A stretch of 14,668 bases of DNA from Bacteroides sp. UBA1773 (GCA_002315285.1 DCGR01000007.1:1-14668), one strand, 5' to 3'; counted from the stretch's first letter, positions 6,745 through 14,596 are shown. Made by a program: numbers and translations. The notes: generated by a model from the sequence alone, not told the origin.

Positions 6745-8076
6745 ATGAAACATTTCTTCTGCGTGACATTAATTCTTGCCACGACACTGGTATCCTCTGG
6801 CTGCAACCCCTCCAAGACATCCAATGAAAGTGTAGTTGGCTACACCATCTCTGCCTTCCCCGTAGCCCCTGCTCTCTACACCACAGGCAACCGCCAATAC
6901 GTAGCCTTCTATGATTCCCTGCACCAAATGACACTGGCACAGCGCACACTGCCCGATGGCGAATGGCATTACCTTCCGCTCGATGAGAAAGTGAAGTGGG
7001 ACAGCCACAACTACATCACCATGTGCATGGACAACAACGGAGTAATGCATCTCTCGGGCAATATCCATGCTTCGCCACTGGTTTATTTCTGCAGCGATGC
7101 ATCGGGAAACATCGAAACTTTCCATCGTGCCACCCCCATGGTAAGCAAAAATGAGCAACGTACTACTTACCCACATTTCATGAAGCTCAACGATGGGCGG
7201 TTTGTTTTCCACTATCGCGACGGTGGTAGCGGCAATGGCAACGAGATATACAATGTGCAGCAGCCCGACGGATCGTGGAAGCGCATGCTCGACAAGCCTC
7301 TCACCGATGGCCAAGGCCTTATGAATGCCTACATGATAGGTCCGTCCATGGGTCCCGATGGCAAGTTCCACCTTATATGGGTATGGCGCGACACCCCCGA
7401 TTGCGCCACCAACCACGACTTGAGCTATGCTTGTTCGTCCGACCTTATCAACTGGCAGGATTCACAGGGCACTCCCATGGAACTGCCGCTGACATTGTCA
7501 CAACATTCGCTCATCATCGATTCCGTACAAGCAGGTGGAGGCATCTTGAATGTTGGTCATCAATTGTTCTTCGACAGTGAAAAACGCCCCTTGATTGCGT
7601 ATCACAAATACGATGAGAACCGCCACACTCAACTCTACATCACACGACTCGAAAATGGTTTGTGGAACACCAAGCAGATTACCGACTGGGAATTCTGTTG
7701 GAATTTCCGCGGAGGTGGTTGCATCATCAGCGAGCTCAACATCAATATGCCCAAGTTTAACGACCAAGGCGATATCGAACTCTCATACATGCGCTTCGAC
7801 CCCACAACCAACAAACGTTGGTGGAACATGATGACAATCGAAGCAAACACACTTACACTGAAAAGCGAGAAACCTATGCCCGAGGAGAAAAAAGACGCAC
7901 AAGCTGAAGTGGAAAGTACCTTCCCTGGCATGAAAGTAAACTTCGCTTCCGATTTGGGGGATGGAGGTTATCGGTTGCGCTGGGAGTCGCTCGAGACAAA
8001 CCGTGACCGCAAGCCCGAAGGCCCCTTGCCACCCGCTTCGGCGCTGAAAGTACTGAAAGTAGATAGCGAGAAGTAG
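6745..8076 (+). CDS. BNR_4-family beta-propeller lipoprotein
   Basis: A 443-residue lipoprotein: signal MKHFFCVTLILATTLVSSGC with lipidated Cys20. The frame is open 20 codons further upstream, but only the ATG at 6745 puts the signal at the N-terminus. The body looks like a seven-bladed propeller of the BNR_4 type, with recurring blade motifs such as LMNAYMIGPSMGPDGKFHLI near 192-211. The segment WDSHNYITMCMDNNGVMHLS at 85-104 followed by GNIHASPLVYF carries His88, His102 and His108, resembling the active-site blade of propeller polysaccharide lyases and hydrolases (families such as PL24, PL25, PL27 and GH145). I infer a carbohydrate-active role, perhaps on a uronic-acid or rhamnose-containing glycan, but a non-enzymatic binding role is possible. 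It is the last gene of the cluster, 40 bases after the flavoprotein, and is followed by a strong terminator. Confidence 0.8.
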   Translation: MKHFFCVTLILATTLVSSGCNPSKTSNESVVGYTISAFPVAPALYTTGNRQYVAFYDSLHQMTLAQRTLPDGEWHYLPLDEKVKWDSHNYITMCMDNNGVMHLSGNIHASPLVYFCSDASGNIETFHRATPMVSKNEQRTTYPHFMKLNDGRFVFHYRDGGSGNGNEIYNVQQPDGSWKRMLDKPLTDGQGLMNAYMIGPSMGPDGKFHLIWVWRDTPDCATNHDLSYACSSDLINWQDSQGTPMELPLTLSQHSLIIDSVQAGGGILNVGHQLFFDSEKRPLIAYHKYDENRHTQLYITRLENGLWNTKQITDWEFCWNFRGGGCIISELNINMPKFNDQGDIELSYMRFDPTTNKRWWNMMTIEANTLTLKSEKPMPEEKKDAQAEVESTFPGMKVNFASDLGDGGYRLRWESLETNRDRKPEGPLPPASALKVLKVDSEK

Positions 8077-8081
8077 CGCTT

Positions 8082-8105
8082 CTGATTTGCCCAAATCAGT
8101 TTTTT
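8082..8105 (+). terminator. Rho-independent terminator of the exported cluster
   Basis: A perfect 7-bp stem CTGATTT/AAATCAG (8082-8088 and 8093-8099) with loop GCCC, followed directly by six T residues (8100-8105). It lies six bases after the BNR_4 stop codon, so it ends the plus-strand transcript. Confidence 0.85.
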
Positions 8106-8115
8106 CAAGAATCAT

Positions 8116-8172
8116 CCATACAACATGAAAAAGGTGTGCCGAAACCGACACACCTTATTTCATGTTGTATGG
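8116..8172. terminator. 57-nt hairpin, probable bidirectional terminator between convergent operons
   Basis: Outer arms CCATACAACATGAAA (8116-8130) and TTTCATGTTGTATGG (8158-8172) match perfectly over 15 bp; an inner AAGGTGTG/CACACCTT stem (8131-8138 and 8149-8156) continues it with one bulged A and a 10-base loop. On the minus strand the inner GC-rich stem is followed by TTTTT, the normal form of an intrinsic terminator for the E2-E3-E1 operon; on the plus strand it is followed by TTATTT, so it may back up the terminator at 8082-8105. Confidence 0.75.
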
Positions 8173-8190
8173 GCGCAGCGTCACAACTGC

Positions 8191-10668
8191 TTATACACCC
8201 TTCTTGGAGCGAATGATCTGCTGGGCAGCCGTGAAGTTGCCTACTGGCTGGTAATCCTTCAGCGGAACCATTTTCTCGTTGATGACATCGAGGAACCAGC
8301 TTGGCTGCGGGAAGAACGACTCTTCGAGTTCGTGACTTGGAGTAATCCAGTTGCGTGAGCCAAGTACCACTGGAGCTGCGTCGAGGTAGTCGAAGCACAA
8401 GTCGGTGATATTGGCAGCCAAATCGTTCAGGAATGAGCCACGAGCCGAAGCATCGCCAGCTATGATGATGCGGCCTGTTTTCTTCACCGATTCAATAACC
8501 TTTTCGTAGTTGAAAGGCACGAGTGAACGGGCATCAATCACTTCTGCTTCCATGCCATATTTTTCCTTCAGCATGTCAGCAGCCTGCAAAGCACGATACA
8601 GGGTAGCACCGATGGTGAGGAAAGTCACATCCTTGCCGGCACGTTTCACATCGGGTTCGCCAAATGGAATCTCGTAGTATTCTGCCGGAACACCTTCCTT
8701 GTGGAATTCCTCGCCCTTGTCGTAGATGCGCTGGCTCTCGAAGAAGATGACAGGGTCTGTTCCCTGCAGGGCACTGTTCATCAATCCCTTTGCATCATAC
8801 GGAGTAACAGGGAATGCCACCTTCAGTCCTGGGATGTGGGTGCAAAGCGAAGTCCAGTCCTGTGAGTGCTGGGCACCATACTTCGAACCTACCGACACAC
8901 GTACCACGACAGGCATCTTCAGGATATTGCCCGACATGGCCTGCCACTTCGGAAGCTGGTTGAAGATTTCGTCGCCACAGCAGCCCAAGAAGTCACAATA
9001 CATGATTTCAGGGATGACACGACCACCACACATGGCATAACCGATGGCAGTGCCGATGATGGCAGCCTCGGCGATAGGAGAGTTGAACAGACGATGATAA
9101 GGAAGAGCCTCTGTCAGTCCACGATAAACGGCGAAAGCGCCCCCCCACTCACGGTTTTCCTCACCATAAGCCACCAGGGAAGCATCCTTGTAGAAGCGGT
9201 CAGCCACAGCCTCGAAGATACCATCGCGGATGTTGAAGGTCTTCATCTTGCTCACGGGTTTGCCATCCTTGTCGAGATAGAAACGCTCCTTGCCAGCAAT
9301 CTGCTTCACGCGTGGGTTCTCCTCCATTGGATGGTTCACCTCAGGCTTGGCATCGCTCAACGAGTCGATGCTCTGGTTGGAGAACATCATGTCGCCCAGC
9401 AACTCATTGTCCTTCACCAAGTCCATGCGTGGCGACAGTTCAGGATCGATGGCAAGCTTGTACATTTCAAACATCACATCCTTCATCTCTGCCTGTATCT
9501 TGTTCAGGTCAGCCTGCGTAGCCACACCAGCAGCAATCAGCTTTTCGCCGTATGCCTTTATGCAGTCTTCGTTCTGCCAAGCCTCCAGCTCTTCCTTGGT
9601 ACGGTAAGAACCCTGGTCCGAAGGAGAGTGGCCCGAGTAACGGTAAGTCACCACATCGAGCATACAAGGCCCTTCCTTGGCCAGCAGATGAGCTTTCTGA
9701 CGACGGAACGCATCAATCACGGCCAATGGGTTGTAGCCATCCACACGCTCAGCATACATCTGGGTAGGAGTAAAGCCCGTACCCAAACGGGCTGCGAAGT
9801 TGTAGCCCATGGTCTCACCCTTGGTTTGGCCACCCATGGCATACTGGTTGTCCATGATGTTGAACAGCACGGGCAGACCACCCTTCATGTCGCCTTCCCA
9901 CAGTGTGTGGAACTGGTCCATCGAGGCAAAGGTCAATCCTTCGAGCACTGGTCCGCGGGCCATCGCACCGTCGCCAAGGTTGGCCACCACGATACCCGGT
10001 TTGCGATTCACCTTCTTGTATAAGGCAGCACCAACGGCAATGGAACCCGAACCGCCTACGATGGCATTGTTGGGATAGATGCCGAAAGGTGTGAAGAATG
10101 TGTGCATGGAACCTCCCAGGCCTTTGTTGAAACCTGTCTCACGGGCGAAAATCTCAGCGATGGCGCCATACAGCAGGAAGCAGATACCAAGGTCTTTCGT
10201 AGAGCCACCCTTGAATCCTTTCTTGGCAACATTGAGTGTGACACCACCCCAGAATTCATTCATCACCTTGTTCAGTTCATCATCCGACAGAATCTGGATG
10301 GAGCGCAAGCCCTTGGCTAGGATTTCGCCGTGCGAACGGTGTGAGCCAAAGATGAAGTCATTGGTGTCGAGGTTGTAGGCCATACCTACTGCGGCAGCTT
10401 CCTGTCCTGCGCTCAGGTGAGCAGGACCCGGGTTGTTGTAGGCCACACCATTGTAGCCTCCAGTGGTTTTCACCAGGTTCAGCATGGTCTCAAACTCACG
10501 GATGGTGAACATGTCGCGGTAGATGCGCATCAAGTCATCCTTCGTGAAATTCTTTGCGTCCAATTCATCCTTGATGGTTTTCTTGTACTGCATCACAGGA
10601 ATGGGCTGGAACTGCACTTCGCCCTCTTTTCTGATCTCTTTCGGATCAATGTAAAGTGATTTTGGCAT
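8191..10668 (-). CDS. Fused E1 alpha/beta subunit of a 2-oxoacid dehydrogenase (TPP-dependent)
   Basis: An 825-residue fusion of the two E1 chains. The alpha part (about 45-420) has HSxxHGE-like SHRSHGE at 109-115, GGSMH near 185-189, the thiamine diphosphate motif GDG at 232-234 with the metal-ligand Asn near 274, and the phosphorylation-loop-type segment RYSGHSPSDQGSYR near 343-356. The beta part (about 475-810) begins KMKTFNIRDGIFEAVADRF, carries the catalytic-acid region YGEENREWGG at 501-510, and SVGSKYGAQHSQDW further on. E1 decarboxylates the 2-oxoacid and passes the acyl group to the lipoyl domain of E2. The stretch from GDG to the Asn is about a dozen residues longer than usual, with an insert near HTLWEGDMKGG, and the alpha-beta linker (420-475) is long. 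It is the last gene of the operon, 25 bases after lpdA. Substrate (pyruvate, branched-chain oxoacid or acetoin) is not resolved. Confidence 0.92.
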   Translation of the reverse strand: MPKSLYIDPKEIRKEGEVQFQPIPVMQYKKTIKDELDAKNFTKDDLMRIYRDMFTIREFETMLNLVKTTGGYNGVAYNNPGPAHLSAGQEAAAVGMAYNLDTNDFIFGSHRSHGEILAKGLRSIQILSDDELNKVMNEFWGGVTLNVAKKGFKGGSTKDLGICFLLYGAIAEIFARETGFNKGLGGSMHTFFTPFGIYPNNAIVGGSGSIAVGAALYKKVNRKPGIVVANLGDGAMARGPVLEGLTFASMDQFHTLWEGDMKGGLPVLFNIMDNQYAMGGQTKGETMGYNFAARLGTGFTPTQMYAERVDGYNPLAVIDAFRRQKAHLLAKEGPCMLDVVTYRYSGHSPSDQGSYRTKEELEAWQNEDCIKAYGEKLIAAGVATQADLNKIQAEMKDVMFEMYKLAIDPELSPRMDLVKDNELLGDMMFSNQSIDSLSDAKPEVNHPMEENPRVKQIAGKERFYLDKDGKPVSKMKTFNIRDGIFEAVADRFYKDASLVAYGEENREWGGAFAVYRGLTEALPYHRLFNSPIAEAAIIGTAIGYAMCGGRVIPEIMYCDFLGCCGDEIFNQLPKWQAMSGNILKMPVVVRVSVGSKYGAQHSQDWTSLCTHIPGLKVAFPVTPYDAKGLMNSALQGTDPVIFFESQRIYDKGEEFHKEGVPAEYYEIPFGEPDVKRAGKDVTFLTIGATLYRALQAADMLKEKYGMEAEVIDARSLVPFNYEKVIESVKKTGRIIIAGDASARGSFLNDLAANITDLCFDYLDAAPVVLGSRNWITPSHELEESFFPQPSWFLDVINEKMVPLKDYQPVGNFTAAQQIIRSKKGV

Positions 10669-10693
10669 GGAAATATAATTTCTGCGTTTATTG

Positions 10694-12052
10694 TTAGATT
10701 GTGAATATTGTCTCCTTGACGATTTCGCTCACAGTCGGATGCGGGAACACCACTTCCTTCAGCTGCTCTACGGTCATTTCCTGCTCGATGGCGATGCAGG
10801 CACTATGTATCATCTCACTGCAAGGATTGCCCAGCATGTGAACGCCCAGCACCTCATGGTATTTCTTGCCCACAAGCACCTTGCACATGCCTTCGCCACC
10901 TTCGTTCTCAGCCACGAAGCGTCCTGCGTATGCCATAGGCAGTTTTGCTACGGTGTAATCCACATTCTTGGCCTTGGCCTGTTCCTCGGTGAGACCTACA
11001 CCTGCCACTTCAGGGTTCGTATAGACCACACCCGGAATGGCGTCGTAACGCATGTGGTCGTCCTTGCCGCAGATGTTGTTCACAGCCACCTCTCCCTCGC
11101 GCGAAGCCGTGTGGGCCAGCAGCGAGAATCCCGTCACGTCGCCCGCAGCATACACGTTGGGTATGTTGGTACGCATCTTGTCATCCACCTTGATGCCACG
11201 TTCGGCAGCCACGCCCAGGTTCTCCAGACCGAAGCCCTTGATGTTGGCACGGCGACCCACGCTCACCAGGATCCTGTCACCGCTCACGCGGCAGGTCTTT
11301 CCTTCGGGATCCTCGTACACCACCGTGTTTCCCTCGATGGCCACCACCTTGCAACGCAAGTTGAAGTTGATGCCCTTCTTGGCATAGATGCCGCGCAGCA
11401 TGGCACTGATCTCACCATCCAGGCCACCCAGAATTTCGGGCAGCATTTCCACGATGGTAACCTTCGTGCCCAGGCTGTTGAAAAACGAGGCAAACTCCAT
11501 GCCTATCACGCCACCGCCTATGATCACCAACTCCTTCGGTTGTTCCTTCATGGCCAGTATCTCACGGTTGGTCACAATCACGTCACCAGCCTCTTTCAGT
11601 CCTGGAATAGGAGGCACGGCAGCTTCCGACCCCGTACAGATGAGCAGATTCCTGGCCATGTAGGTTTCCTCGCCTGCCTTGATGGCAATGCCCTCGGCCG
11701 AGCGACCCTGGATCATCGCCTCTGCATTGAGTACCTGCACCTTGTTGGCCTTCATGGCACCTTTCACGCCAGCCACCAGCTTGCGCACCACCTTGTTCTT
11801 GCGGTCCACAATCTTGGCATAGTCGAAACTCGGGTTCTCCACTTTCACGGCATAATTGTCGGCATGTTTGGCATACTCGAACACCTTGGCCGAATACAGC
11901 AAGGTCTTGGTAGGGATGCAACCCTCGTTGAGGCACACGCCGCCCATCTCCTTCTTCTCAAACAGCACCACCTTCAAGCCCTGAGCTCCGGCACGCTCGG
12001 CGGCCACGTATCCGCCGGGACCGCCGCCAATCACTGCTAAGTCAAATAACAT
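10694..12052 (-). CDS. lpdA: Dihydrolipoyl dehydrogenase (E3)
   Basis: A 452-residue flavoprotein disulfide reductase that reoxidises the dihydrolipoyl group of E2 and reduces NAD+. The N-terminal FAD fold reads MLFDLAVIGGGPGGYVAA, followed by the redox-active disulfide GGVCLNEGCIPTK with Cys40 and Cys45. A second dinucleotide fold for NAD lies at about 170-200 (LVIIGGGVIGMEFA). The AGDVTG segment of the second FAD contact is present, and the C-terminal dimer-interface motif HPTVSE (His438, Glu443) supplies the active-site base pair. Length and motifs are complete. It sits between E2 (20 bases upstream) and fused E1 (25 bases downstream), so it is dedicated to this complex, though E3 is often shared with other lipoyl systems. 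Confidence 0.96.
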   Translation of the reverse strand: MLFDLAVIGGGPGGYVAAERAGAQGLKVVLFEKKEMGGVCLNEGCIPTKTLLYSAKVFEYAKHADNYAVKVENPSFDYAKIVDRKNKVVRKLVAGVKGAMKANKVQVLNAEAMIQGRSAEGIAIKAGEETYMARNLLICTGSEAAVPPIPGLKEAGDVIVTNREILAMKEQPKELVIIGGGVIGMEFASFFNSLGTKVTIVEMLPEILGGLDGEISAMLRGIYAKKGINFNLRCKVVAIEGNTVVYEDPEGKTCRVSGDRILVSVGRRANIKGFGLENLGVAAERGIKVDDKMRTNIPNVYAAGDVTGFSLLAHTASREGEVAVNNICGKDDHMRYDAIPGVVYTNPEVAGVGLTEEQAKAKNVDYTVAKLPMAYAGRFVAENEGGEGMCKVLVGKKYHEVLGVHMLGNPCSEMIHSACIAIEQEMTVEQLKEVVFPHPTVSEIVKETIFTI

Positions 12053-12072
12053 ATCTTTTACGCTTTCTGATA

Positions 12073-13413
12073 TTAAAAATCCACTTCAAGGTTCTCTATC
12101 TCCGTAGCTATCTGCTTCAGGAAACGGGTAGCCTCACCGCCATCGAGCGAACGATGGTCGTAGGTAAGGCTCAGGCCAATGTACGGCACAAAGGCATACA
12201 CACCACCACCCAGGTCCTTCGGACGTGGCACAATGGTGTTGACGCCCAGGATGGCGCTCTGGGGCACGTTGATGATGGGGGTGAACACCTCCACGCCATA
12301 GTTGCCCAGATTGCTTACAGTAAACGAGGCTGCCTCGGGCGACAGCAGGTCGGGGTTGATGCTTCCCTTCTTGCAGTCGTCGGCCACCTTCTTCAACTGG
12401 CTGCTCAGTCCGGTGATGCTCAGGTCGTCGGCATTCTTTACGGTGGGCACCATCAAGCCACGCTCCGTATCGACAGCCAGTCCCAGATGCACCTTCTTGA
12501 AGATACGCATGGCATCGCCCAGACAGTGGGAGTTGGCATTCGGGAATTTCTGCAAAGCCTTGACCACGGCAAAGCACACCAGGTCGTTGATGGTGACATT
12601 GGCTTTGATGCGTCCCTCCTCGTAAGCCTTCTTTGCCTGCTTGCGCAGTGCCTGTATGCGGCGGGCGTCGGCACCCAAGTGGTGGGTAAGCTGGGCCGAG
12701 TTCTGCAGCGAATTGTACATCGACTTGGCTATCAGCTTGCGCATGTTCGACATCTTCTTCACCTCGAAGTCCTCGCCCTCGCCAGCTATGTTGGTGTGGT
12801 TGGGCTGAGCCTCCTTCAGGTCGCCAGCCTTCACCGTGCCAGCCAGACCCGTTCCCTTCGCAGGAGCGGCCTTTCCGCCTTCGGCCATCATGGCCTTGGC
12901 CAATCCCGTAAGCTTGCCGCCTTGAGCCATCGCAGCCTGCACGTCACGTTCGATGATGCGTCCGTAAGGGCCTGTGCCCGCTACCAGATTGGTGTCGATG
13001 CCGTTTTTCTCTGCCAGATGGCGTGCGCGGGGTGAGACTGGCGCACCAGCCACAGCCGGACCGGCTGCCACCGCCTCAGCCTTCACTTCCGTCTTCTCCT
13101 CTGCCACAGCAGCCGGTTCGGCAGCGGCTGGCGCCTCGCCACCCGCAGTGGGAGCAAATGCCTGGGTGTCCTCGCCTGCCTCGCCTATGACCATCACGTC
13201 GGTCAGCACAGGTATCTCGTCGCCATCGTTGAAGAAGCAAGCCAACACCGTGCCGGCATCCTTTGCTTCCTCCTCGAACGAGGCCTTGTCGGTTTCATAA
13301 CTAAACAACACGTCGCCTACTGCCACCGTGTCACCCACTTTTTTCTTGAATTCGGTGACGATGCAACTCTCCACCGATTGCCCCTGCTTGGGCATGATTA
13401 CAACCTTTGCCAT
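12073..13413 (-). CDS. Dihydrolipoyl acyltransferase (E2) of a 2-oxoacid dehydrogenase
   Basis: A 446-residue E2 core protein that accepts the acyl group from E1 and transfers it to CoA. Domains in order: one lipoyl domain (1-80) with the lipoylated Lys43 in ETDKASFE; an Ala/Pro/Glu-rich flexible linker (about 86-125); a peripheral-subunit-binding domain (about 126-162: VSPRARHLAEKNGID, then GTGPYGRIIERDV); a second linker; and the catalytic domain (about 215-446) with the active-site motif DHRSLDGG, where His420 and Asp424 are catalytic. The frame is open to 13521 and would allow a 36-residue extension, but that lies across the promoter and the lipoyl domain begins exactly at MAKVVIMPKQGQSVE, so I take the ATG at 13413. 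It is the first gene of the operon. The acyl specificity (acetyl or branched-chain) is not readable by eye. Confidence 0.94.
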   Translation of the reverse strand: MAKVVIMPKQGQSVESCIVTEFKKKVGDTVAVGDVLFSYETDKASFEEEAKDAGTVLACFFNDGDEIPVLTDVMVIGEAGEDTQAFAPTAGGEAPAAAEPAAVAEEKTEVKAEAVAAGPAVAGAPVSPRARHLAEKNGIDTNLVAGTGPYGRIIERDVQAAMAQGGKLTGLAKAMMAEGGKAAPAKGTGLAGTVKAGDLKEAQPNHTNIAGEGEDFEVKKMSNMRKLIAKSMYNSLQNSAQLTHHLGADARRIQALRKQAKKAYEEGRIKANVTINDLVCFAVVKALQKFPNANSHCLGDAMRIFKKVHLGLAVDTERGLMVPTVKNADDLSITGLSSQLKKVADDCKKGSINPDLLSPEAASFTVSNLGNYGVEVFTPIINVPQSAILGVNTIVPRPKDLGGGVYAFVPYIGLSLTYDHRSLDGGEATRFLKQIATEIENLEVDF

Positions 13414-13455
13414 TTTCGTGTAATATTTCTCATTAAACAGTTTGCACAGCTTCCA

Positions 13456-13479
13456 GGACACTATCAACCGACAATGTCC
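13456..13479 (-). promoter_or_regulatory. Small hairpin in the leader of the E2-E3-E1 transcript
   Basis: GGACA (13456-13460) and TGTCC (13475-13479) form a 5-bp stem that closes a partly paired interior. It would lie at the 5' end of the leader made from the promoter at 13491-13522, about 40 bases before the E2 start. It may only stabilise the message; no riboswitch family is recognised. Confidence 0.3.
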
Positions 13480-13490
13480 CATAATTCCCG

Positions 13491-13522
13491 CAAAATTACT
13501 AACTTCTTTTCGAACGACCAAA
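13491..13522 (-). promoter_or_regulatory. Promoter of the E2-E3-E1 operon
   Basis: On the minus strand a TTTG (13522-13519) is followed after exactly 20 bases by TAATTTTG (13498-13491), a full match to the Bacteroidetes -33/-7 consensus TTTG and TAnnTTTG. Transcription would start around 13485, giving a leader of roughly 70 bases before the E2 ATG at 13413 and excluding the longer E2 reading frame. Confidence 0.75.
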
Positions 13523-13545
13523 AATTACAATTCTTTTTCATTTTC

Positions 13546-13577
13546 TTTGGTCAAAAACGGGCAATCCGTTACCTTTG
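13546..13577 (+). promoter_or_regulatory. Promoter of the YqiA-like hydrolase gene
   Basis: TTTG (13546-13549), a 20-base spacer, then TACCTTTG (13570-13577) match the Bacteroidetes -33/-7 consensus. The ATG at 13615 follows after 37 bases. The promoter stands back to back with that of the E2-E3-E1 operon, with 23 bases between the two -33 elements. Confidence 0.75.
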
Positions 13578-13614
13578 CATTTCGGTTTCAAACACATCTG
13601 CGGTTTTCGACACA

Positions 13615-14196
13615 ATGAGAATACTTTTCATCCACGGTTTCGCATCCTCAGGTTCCTACAAGGCAGCCGATGCGCTCCGCATCCTATGCCGCCCCTGCGA
13701 GGTACTTGCTCCCGATGTGCCCATCGATCCCCACCAGGCCCTGCAACTGCTCACGCGGTCGTGCCGCGATTTCCGTCCCGACGTGGTGGTGGGCCTCTCG
13801 TTGGGAGGGTTCTGGGCACAAAAGCTCCGTGGCATGCCCAAGGTACTCATCAATCCCGACCTCCACGTCTCCACATTCCTGCGTACCCGTCTGGGCACCA
13901 ACACCTACCTGTCGCCCCGCCAGAACGCCGACACCACCTTTGAGGTGACTGCCGCACAGTGCGATGCCTATCATGCGCTCGAGCTCACCGAATACGACAG
14001 CCTTGACGAAGCGGAAATCAACCGCACCGTAGGCATGTTTGCCACCCACGATGAACTCATCCACTGCCACGACGTGTTCGCGGCTCATTACCCTGGTCAG
14101 GCCTTCTGGTACCCCGGCACCCATCTGCCCAATTTCGGAGAGCTGCGCCAGCACATCCTCCCCCACATCATGCAGCTCACATCCGCCTTGCGCTGA
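13615..14196 (+). CDS. YqiA/YcfP-like alpha/beta-hydrolase (putative esterase)
   Basis: A 193-residue single-domain alpha/beta hydrolase. The N-terminal strand and oxyanion region read MRILFIHGFASSG; the nucleophile elbow GLSLGG puts the catalytic serine at 62; likely acid and base are Asp146 in ATHDELI and His170 in PGTHLPNF. Length and the HGFxSS/GxSLGG pattern fit the small YqiA/UPF0227 esterases, whose E. coli member hydrolyses short acyl esters in vitro and whose natural role is unclear. No signal peptide is seen, so it is cytoplasmic. The frame is open upstream to 13378, but the promoter at 13546-13577 and the start of the first beta strand fix the ATG at 13615. It stands alone, divergent from the dehydrogenase operon. 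Confidence 0.82.
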   Translation: MRILFIHGFASSGSYKAADALRILCRPCEVLAPDVPIDPHQALQLLTRSCRDFRPDVVVGLSLGGFWAQKLRGMPKVLINPDLHVSTFLRTRLGTNTYLSPRQNADTTFEVTAAQCDAYHALELTEYDSLDEAEINRTVGMFATHDELIHCHDVFAAHYPGQAFWYPGTHLPNFGELRQHILPHIMQLTSALR

Positions 14197-14500
14197 CCCC
14201 CTCCGAATCCCTCTGTGCAGGTAGCAGCAGGGAAATGACACCCTTCGCCATGAATCCATGGCTCGAAAAGTCTTCACCCACCTGCATTTCCAATGCTATT
14301 CGCACTTGTGCATACACTGAAAAGTGCAAAGTGCAGCGCCTGCGGCGGAGCAAAGCGACCATCAAAAAAGGTGGAACCACGCCAGCGATACTGCCAGCCA
14401 AACGAACGGAAAATGAAGGGAGAACGACACTTGACCTGTCCGAGAAGTGCCTCCCACCGCGATTCGCGTTTGCACAAGGGTTGGCTGGCGCATAAAATGT
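14197..14500. other. Gene-free region with weak inverted repeats; possible degenerate or repeated sequence
   Basis: I see no convincing gene here: short open frames exist on both strands but none has a recognisable domain, a promoter or a plausible start context. Base composition is like that of the coding regions, not AT-rich like the tail beyond 14500. Two 9-bp arms, GCCAGCCAA (14393-14401) and TTGGCTGGC (14481-14489), are inverted about 80 bases apart, and an imperfect hairpin TCCCT/AGGGA occurs shortly after the hydrolase stop, without a T run. It may be a decayed gene or a dispersed intergenic element. Confidence 0.4.
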
Positions 14501-14596
14501 TTGTTGTGTAAAATAGGTTGTTCAATTTGATGTAACAGTTTTTGAAACAAAATCATCTACTTTTACATGGTCTGAGATATGGCGTTTATGTTGTTA

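Noticed and set aside
1593..8076. Classical SusC/SusD polysaccharide utilisation locus
   Set aside because: No TonB-dependent receptor, SusD lipoprotein or hybrid two-component sensor is present in the window.
8116..8172. Riboswitch or CRISPR-like repeat
   Set aside because: A single palindrome at the 3' ends of two convergent operons with adjoining T tracts fits a terminator better.
8125..8358. Small plus-strand open frame starting MKKVCRNRH
   Set aside because: Its start lies inside the 57-nt terminator hairpin and the rest is antisense to the E1 gene.
8866..10023. 385-codon open frame on the plus strand opposite the fused E1 gene
   Set aside because: Antisense to a gene with intact motifs, no recognisable fold or promoter.
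10691..12040. 449-codon open frame on the plus strand opposite lpdA
   Set aside because: Histidine-rich, no domain, exactly antisense to a complete E3 gene; it is a shadow of codon bias.
13414..13521. 36-residue N-terminal extension of E2
   Set aside because: It covers the operon promoter, and E2 lipoyl domains begin at the internal methionine.
13378..13614. N-terminal extension of the YqiA-like hydrolase
   Set aside because: It crosses a strong promoter and the start of the divergent E2 gene; the fold begins at MRILFIHG.
14177..14525. Several overlapping 60-90-codon frames on both strands after the hydrolase
   Set aside because: They conflict with each other, have no domain, signal peptide or promoter; described only as a gene-free region.
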